DNA of 64,000 nucleotides. Origin: Streptomyces sp. CB02009. GTDB taxonomy: Bacteria; Actinomycetota; Actinomycetes; Streptomycetales; Streptomycetaceae. Below are positions 60,057 through 64,000 of this stretch, piece after piece. The stretch covers positions 326,594-390,593 of the forward strand of contig NZ_LIVV01000005.1 of assembly GCF_001905825.1 (NCBI RefSeq). Reading direction: 5' to 3'. Numbering within the stretch: position 1 is the first letter of the stretch; the number at the start of each line of letters is the position of its first letter. The notes under the pieces were generated by a model. The model saw only the letters and a program-made list of their open reading frames with translations, searched no databases and was not told the DNA's origin. Both the position numbers and the translations under genes were made by a program.

Positions 60057-61307
60057 TCACGGCAGGTCCAACTCCCTTGCCTTTCCGCGCAGGAGCGCCC
60101 GTTCGCTCTCGTTGCGGGTGAGGTCCGCCGCCCGCTCGAACTCCGCCCGCGCCTCCTCCGCCCGTCCGAGGCGGGCGAGCAGGTCGCCGCGGACGCTCGG
60201 CAGCAGGTGGTAGCGGGCCAGGTCCGGTTCGGCCGCGAGGGCGTCGACGAGCGGCAGCGCCGCCGCGGGGCCGTCGGCCATCGACACGGCGACCGCGCGG
60301 TTCAGCTCGACGACCGGCGAGGGGGCGAGGGCGCCCAGCTTCCCGTACAGCGCGGCGATCGTCGCCCAGTCCGTCTCCTCGTACGAGGAGGCCCGCGCGT
60401 GGAGGGCGGCGATCGCGGCCTGGAGGGCGTACGGCCCGTACGAGCGCCCGTCGCCGGCGCGTTCGAGCGCGGCGTATCCGCGCCGGATGAGGAGCCGGTT
60501 CCAGCGCCGCCGGTCCTGCGCGGCGAGCAGCACCGGGCGCCCGTCGGGCCCGGTCCTGGCCGCCGTCCGGGAGGCCTGGAGCTCCAGCAGGGCGACGAGC
60601 CCCTGCGCCTCGCCCTCCTGCGGGACGAGCGCCGCGAGGACGCGGGCGAGCCGCAGCGCGTCCTCGCAGAGGCCCGGCCGCAGCAGGTCGCCGCCGGCGG
60701 TCGCCGCGTACCCCTCGTTGAAGATCAGGTAGACGACCTCCAGGACGGAGCCGAGCCGGGCCGCCCGGTCCTCCCCGTAGGGCACCTCGAACTCCACGCC
60801 CGCCTTCGCGAGCGCCCGCTTGGCGCGGGTGATCCGGGCCGCGACGGTCGCCTCGGGCACGAGGAAGGCGCGGGCGATCTCGTCGGTCCGGAGCCCGCCG
60901 ACGAGCCGCAGGGTGAGGGCGGCGCGCGCCTCGGCGGAGAGCACCGGGTGGCAGGCGGTGAAGATCAGCCGCAGCACGTCGTCGTCGATGTCCCCGGGGC
61001 CCGAGGGCTCGGGGTCGTACGACTCCTCCGTGAGCGTGCGGCCGACCTCCGCGAGCTTCCGCGCGTACGTCTCCCGCCGCCGCACCAGGTCGACGGCCCG
61101 GTGCTTGGCGGCGGCCGTCAGCCAGGCCCCCGGGCGCTCCGGGACGCCGGTCCGCGGCCACTGCTCGAGAGCGGCGACGAGCGCGTCCTGGGCGATCTCC
61201 TCGGCGATGCCGACGTCGCGGACGATCCGCGCCACCGTGGCGATGATCCGCGCCGACTCCATCCGGAAGACCGTCTCCAGCGTCTCCTCGACCGTCTGTG
61301 CCGTCAC
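60057..61307 (-). CDS. ECF42-type sigma factor with C-terminal TPR-like domain
   Basis: The 416-residue sigma factor has region 2 (about 15-75; AEEIAQDALVAALEQWPRTGVPERPGAWLTAAAKHRAVDLVRR), region 4 (about 120-175; LSAEARAALTLRLVGGLRTDEIARAFLVPEATVAARITRAKRAL), and a long C-terminal helical extension (about 190-416; SVLEVVYLIFNEGYAA, NRLLIRRGYAALERAG, HLLPSVRGDLLARLGRAEEARAEF). This and the adjacent YCII/DGPF protein gene define the ECF42 group, which has no classical anti-sigma factor; the C-terminal domain is thought to control activity. It lies 37 bases after its partner gene. Confidence 0.92.
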   Translation of the reverse strand: MTAQTVEETLETVFRMESARIIATVARIVRDVGIAEEIAQDALVAALEQWPRTGVPERPGAWLTAAAKHRAVDLVRRRETYARKLAEVGRTLTEESYDPEPSGPGDIDDDVLRLIFTACHPVLSAEARAALTLRLVGGLRTDEIARAFLVPEATVAARITRAKRALAKAGVEFEVPYGEDRAARLGSVLEVVYLIFNEGYAATAGGDLLRPGLCEDALRLARVLAALVPQEGEAQGLVALLELQASRTAARTGPDGRPVLLAAQDRRRWNRLLIRRGYAALERAGDGRSYGPYALQAAIAALHARASSYEETDWATIAALYGKLGALAPSPVVELNRAVAVSMADGPAAALPLVDALAAEPDLARYHLLPSVRGDLLARLGRAEEARAEFERAADLTRNESERALLRGKARELDLP

Positions 61308-61344
61308 GCCTCACATGACAGCACAGGTACGGCTCCGGGACCGG

Positions 61345-61710
61345 TCAGCCCTCCGGCATCTCCTCGACCTCGCGGACCTCGAGCCCGACCTTCCACTGCG
61401 GCGGGTGCACGGCGAGGAACCGCTTCCCCCACTCGACGGCCTCGGCCATGTCCTTGCACTGGAGCATCGCGTAGCCGCCGACGACCTCCTTGGTCTCGGT
61501 GAACGGTCCGTCGGTGAACGACAGCTTCCCGTCCGACCAGGTGATCCGGGTGGACTCGGCGGTCGGACGGAGCCCGGCGGTGTCCACCATGGCCCCGGCC
61601 TTGGTGATCTCCTCGAAGAGCGCGCCCATCCGCTCCTCGAAGCCGGGGTCGGCGCTCTCCATGTCGATGGTGTTCTCCTCGATGCGGACGAGGGACAGGA
61701 AGCGGGGCAT
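61345..61710 (-). CDS. YCII/DGPF-family protein
   Basis: The 121-residue protein holds the defining motif DGPFTETKEVVGGY (67-80) in a ferredoxin-like fold. Such proteins are found in operon with ECF42 sigma factors and are their main targets. The exact function is not known. The ATG at 61710 has GAGGAG eight bases upstream, better than the longer in-frame extension. It is the first gene of the two-gene unit. Confidence 0.91.
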   Translation of the reverse strand: MPRFLSLVRIEENTIDMESADPGFEERMGALFEEITKAGAMVDTAGLRPTAESTRITWSDGKLSFTDGPFTETKEVVGGYAMLQCKDMAEAVEWGKRFLAVHPPQWKVGLEVREVEEMPEG

Positions 61711-61763
61711 GACGACTCCTCGATGACGCGGCGGCGGGGCCGTTCCCCGCCTTCCACACATAC

Positions 61764-61790
61764 GTCGAACGGGAGGAGCCCGCATCGACG
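61764..61790 (-). promoter_or_regulatory. Possible ECF42-recognised promoter
   Basis: On the minus strand CGTCGA (61790-61785) and CGAC (61767-61764) are 17 bases apart, about 55 bases before the YCII start. It differs by one base from the TGTCGA / CG(A/T)C pattern I recall for ECF42. Confidence 0.4.
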
Positions 61791-61824
61791 ACGCGCGAGA
61801 AGTTTCTTTCCCGAGGCGTCCGGC

Positions 61825-62670
61825 TCAGACGTAGTCCTCCAAGCGCGCCACCGTGAAGCCCTGCTCCTGGATGCGTCGGAGCATCGTCGCCGTCATCTCG
61901 GTCATCGTCCGGCCCTTGAGCTCGGACGGGCCGCGGAAGTGGGCCAGGATGATGTCGCCGGGGTGCAGGCTCCGGTCGGCGCGCTGGTACTGCATGTTCT
62001 TGATCTGCATGGACTCGCGCCACAGCACGATCGCGTCGACGCCGCAGCTGCCCGCCGCCGCGCGGGTGGCCTCGTTCCAGTTGCCGTAGGGCGGGCGGAA
62101 GAGGCGCGGGGTCGTGCCGTACCGCTGCGCGAGCTTCGTCTGCTGGCCGCATATCTCCCGGCGCTGGCCTTCCTCGGAGAGGGTGCGCAGGTTGGGATGG
62201 GTGAGCGTGTGGTTGGCGAGCCCGTGGCCCTGCGCGACGAGCGGGGTGAAGTACCCGTAGTCGGTGCGGACGGCCGAGTCCGTGAGGAACATCGTGACCG
62301 GGACCTTGAGGTCCTTCATCATCCGGACGAACGCGGGGTCCTTCTCCGCGCCGTCGTCGATCGTGATGAAGACGATCTTCTCGGTGGTGGGGATGTCACT
62401 GATCACGGGGACCGGGCCGCCCGGCGTGCGCGTCACCGGCTTGACCGCCGGCGGCGCGGGCGGGGCCGGGAAGGGCTTGAGGCCCCAGCGGCGGTACGCG
62501 GCGGCGGCCGCGGCCCCGGGCGCCTCGGGTGCCTTCCGCCCGGCGGAGGGATCGGCCGCGGGTGCGTCCGTCGTCGCCGGGGCGGCGGGACCGGGCTGCT
62601 CCGCCCCGCAGCCGGTCATCAGGAGAGCGGCGGCGGTCAGCGCCGCCCACAGCGCGATCGTCTTCTTCAC
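61825..62670 (-). CDS. Polysaccharide deacetylase lipoprotein, second copy
   Basis: The 281-residue protein has a lipoprotein signal (LTAAALLMTGC, Cys 21), a Pro/Ala-rich linker and a NodB domain: TIDDG (about 103-107), ANHTLTHPNL (metal His pair), RPPYGNWNEAT and LAHFRGPSEL. The closest relative in the window is the deacetylase at 56974-57900; they share the same motif spacing and C-terminal sequence. GTG at 62670 is the start; no good ribosome site is seen. Its role in wall glycan deacetylation is inferred. Confidence 0.91.
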   Translation of the reverse strand: MKKTIALWAALTAAALLMTGCGAEQPGPAAPATTDAPAADPSAGRKAPEAPGAAAAAAYRRWGLKPFPAPPAPPAVKPVTRTPGGPVPVISDIPTTEKIVFITIDDGAEKDPAFVRMMKDLKVPVTMFLTDSAVRTDYGYFTPLVAQGHGLANHTLTHPNLRTLSEEGQRREICGQQTKLAQRYGTTPRLFRPPYGNWNEATRAAAGSCGVDAIVLWRESMQIKNMQYQRADRSLHPGDIILAHFRGPSELKGRTMTEMTATMLRRIQEQGFTVARLEDYV

Positions 62671-62735
62671 GCGCTGTGGGATGCCGGATTCGATCGAAAG
62701 GTTGCTCTATTTTCGGTCGTGTGTCGCCGCTGCGG

Positions 62736-62990
62736 CTATTCGACCGATTCGAAGCGCCAGCGGTGGACCGGGCGGGTGATCAGCTCCGCGTCCGGCTCCG
62801 GCAGCTCGGGCAGCTCGGCGTCGAAGGTCTCCGCGTCCCACCAGGTGAGGACGAGGACCCGGTCCTGCGGGGCCCGGAGGACCTCCCGGCGGACCGGTTC
62901 GCGGGCCAGGACCCGCGCCCGCGCCCATTCCAGGAGCTCGGCACCCCGGCCCTGCGCGGCCCGCGCCTCCCACATGAGGGTGAGCCTCAT
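62736..62990 (-). CDS. Small protein coupled to tsaD
   Basis: The 84-residue protein (MRLTLMWEARAAQGRGAELLEW, ending with HRWRFESVE) looks like a small ABM-type ferredoxin-like domain, but I cannot assign it firmly. Its ATG overlaps the tsaD stop (ATGA at 62987-62990), so it is translationally coupled to tsaD. No function is known; it may be a conserved passenger of the tsaD operon. Confidence 0.72.
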   Translation of the reverse strand: MRLTLMWEARAAQGRGAELLEWARARVLAREPVRREVLRAPQDRVLVLTWWDAETFDAELPELPEPDAELITRPVHRWRFESVE

Positions 62991-64000
62991 GAGTACAGGT
63001 TCTCCTTGCTGACCTCGTGCACATGGTCGTGGTCGTGGGAGTGGCCGTGCGCGTGCGCGCCCGGCACGTGCGGGTCCGTCACCGGCAGCGACGAGTCCGC
63101 CGACAGCTCCAGGTCGGAGGCGGCCCGGTTGCGGGCCACCATCTCGGAGCCGAGGGCCGCGACCATCGCGCCGTTGTCCGTGCACAGTCCGGGCCGGGGC
63201 ACCCGCAGCCGGATGCCGGCCCGCTCGCAGCGCTCCTGGGCGAGGGCCCGGAGCCGCGAGTTGGCGGCGACGCCGCCGCCGATCATCAGGTGGTCGACGC
63301 CCTCGTCCTTGCAGGCCCGGACGGCCTTGCGGGTGAGGACGTCCACGACCGCCTCCTGGAAGGACGCGGCGACGTCGCGGACCGGCACCTCCTCGCCGGC
63401 CGCCCGCTTGGCCTCGATCCAGCGGGCCACGGCGGTCTTGAGGCCGGAGAAGGAGAAGTCGTACGCGGGGTCCCGGGAGCCGCTCAGACCGCGCGGGAAC
63501 GCGATGGCGGCCGGGTCGCCCTCCTTGGCGAGCCGGTCGATGACCGGTCCGCCGGGGAAGCCGAGGTCGAGCACCCGGGCGATCTTGTCGAAGGCCTCGC
63601 CGGCGGCGTCGTCGATGGTGGCGCCCAGCGGGCGCACGTCGGAGGTGATGTCGGCGGAGAGCAGCAGCGAGGAGTGGCCGCCGGAGACGAGCAGCGCCAT
63701 CGTCGGCTCGGGGAGCTTGCCGTGCTCCAGCTGGTCGACGCAGATGTGCGAGGCGAGGTGGTTGACGCCGTAGAGCGGCTTGCCGAGGGCGTAGGCGTAG
63801 GCCTTGGCCGCAGAGACGCCGACGAGCAGCGCGCCCGCGAGGCCGGGGCCGGCCGTGACGGCGATGCCGTCGAGGTCCTTGGCGGAGATCCCGGCCGTCT
63901 TGAGGGCGCGCTCGATCGTCGGGACCATCGCCTCCAGGTGGGCGCGGGAGGCGATCTCGGGCACGACGCCGCCGAAGCGGGCGTGGGTGTCGACGCTGGA
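62987..64000 (-). CDS. tsaD: tRNA threonylcarbamoyltransferase TsaD, 5' end outside window
   Basis: The visible 337 residues belong to the universal t6A-synthesis enzyme that, with TsaB and TsaE, transfers threonylcarbamoyl to A37 of ANN-reading tRNAs. Motifs include GVNHLASHIC (metal His pair), LVSGGHSSLLL, GAAIDDAAGEAFDK-like ATIDDAAGEAFDK, and MIGGGVAANSRLR. The frame continues to base 64000, so about 35 N-terminal residues lie beyond the window. The C-terminal 25 residues (AHAHGHSHDHDHVHE) form an unusual His-rich tail. Confidence 0.95.
   Translation of the reverse strand, partial: SSVDTHARFGGVVPEIASRAHLEAMVPTIERALKTAGISAKDLDGIAVTAGPGLAGALLVGVSAAKAYAYALGKPLYGVNHLASHICVDQLEHGKLPEPTMALLVSGGHSSLLLSADITSDVRPLGATIDDAAGEAFDKIARVLDLGFPGGPVIDRLAKEGDPAAIAFPRGLSGSRDPAYDFSFSGLKTAVARWIEAKRAAGEEVPVRDVAASFQEAVVDVLTRKAVRACKDEGVDHLMIGGGVAANSRLRALAQERCERAGIRLRVPRPGLCTDNGAMVAALGSEMVARNRAASDLELSADSSLPVTDPHVPGAHAHGHSHDHDHVHEVSKENLYS

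Overview
The window is a stretch of high-GC chromosome from a Streptomyces. Three things show this: the codon bias (almost every third position is G or C), near-canonical copies of the developmental regulators BldM and WhiD, and a gene order that, from memory, follows the S. coelicolor region around SCO4800 down to SCO4752. No tRNA, rRNA, CRISPR array, insertion sequence or prophage was seen.

Layout. 1-5 kb: the end of a DUF5691 protein, the small cobalamin subunit IcmB, a secreted or membrane-anchored lipase, and a membrane-anchored M23 endopeptidase with a long repetitive cytoplasmic part. 5-9.4 kb: helicase PcrA, a small membrane protein and a secreted NlpC/P60 hydrolase. 9.4-13.7 kb: an envelope-stress-like signalling set (NarL-type regulator, PspC-fused histidine kinase, divergent PspC/LiaF-like protein) and a DoxX protein. 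13.7-18.3 kb: membrane protein, class II aldolase, GMP synthase, and chorismate mutase behind what looks like a Phe/Tyr leader-peptide attenuator. 19-22.6 kb: a GMC oxidoreductase and a succinate-semialdehyde dehydrogenase. 22.7-30.6 kb: three receptor-type Ser/Thr kinase genes in one direction, the middle one a degenerate pseudokinase split by an insert of about 410 residues. 30.8-34.6 kb: glycerol-3-phosphate dehydrogenase, a nucleotide-sugar dehydrogenase that lacks its catalytic cysteine, and a membrane protein.

34.7-39.9 kb is an actinobacterial core: guaB3, guaB, a SigD/ShbA-type sigma factor, bldM and whiD, with a textbook sigma-BldN promoter before bldM. In Mycobacterium tuberculosis the same genes (guaB3-guaB2-sigD-whiB3-groEL1-groES-tsaD) lie together. 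Here about 14.5 kb of other genes separates whiD from groEL1: a LysR regulator, MOSC and SDR proteins, a sugar-uptake locus (DUF2264 protein, regulator, binding protein, two permeases, 2-hydroxyacid dehydrogenase) with a shared operator motif, a large STAND NTPase and a SnoaL-like protein. The core resumes with groES-groEL1 under two CIRCE operators and ends with tsaD, cut by the window edge. Between them lie two related polysaccharide deacetylases, a small lipoprotein, a methyltransferase, a membrane protein and an ECF42-type sigma factor with its YCII/DGPF partner.

Several promoters, operators and strong hairpin terminators are readable. Almost every gap between convergent genes carries short tandem repeats. 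The findings most worth testing are the pseudokinase, the chorismate-mutase leader, the cysteine-less dehydrogenase, the repeat pattern in convergent gaps and the STAND NTPase.
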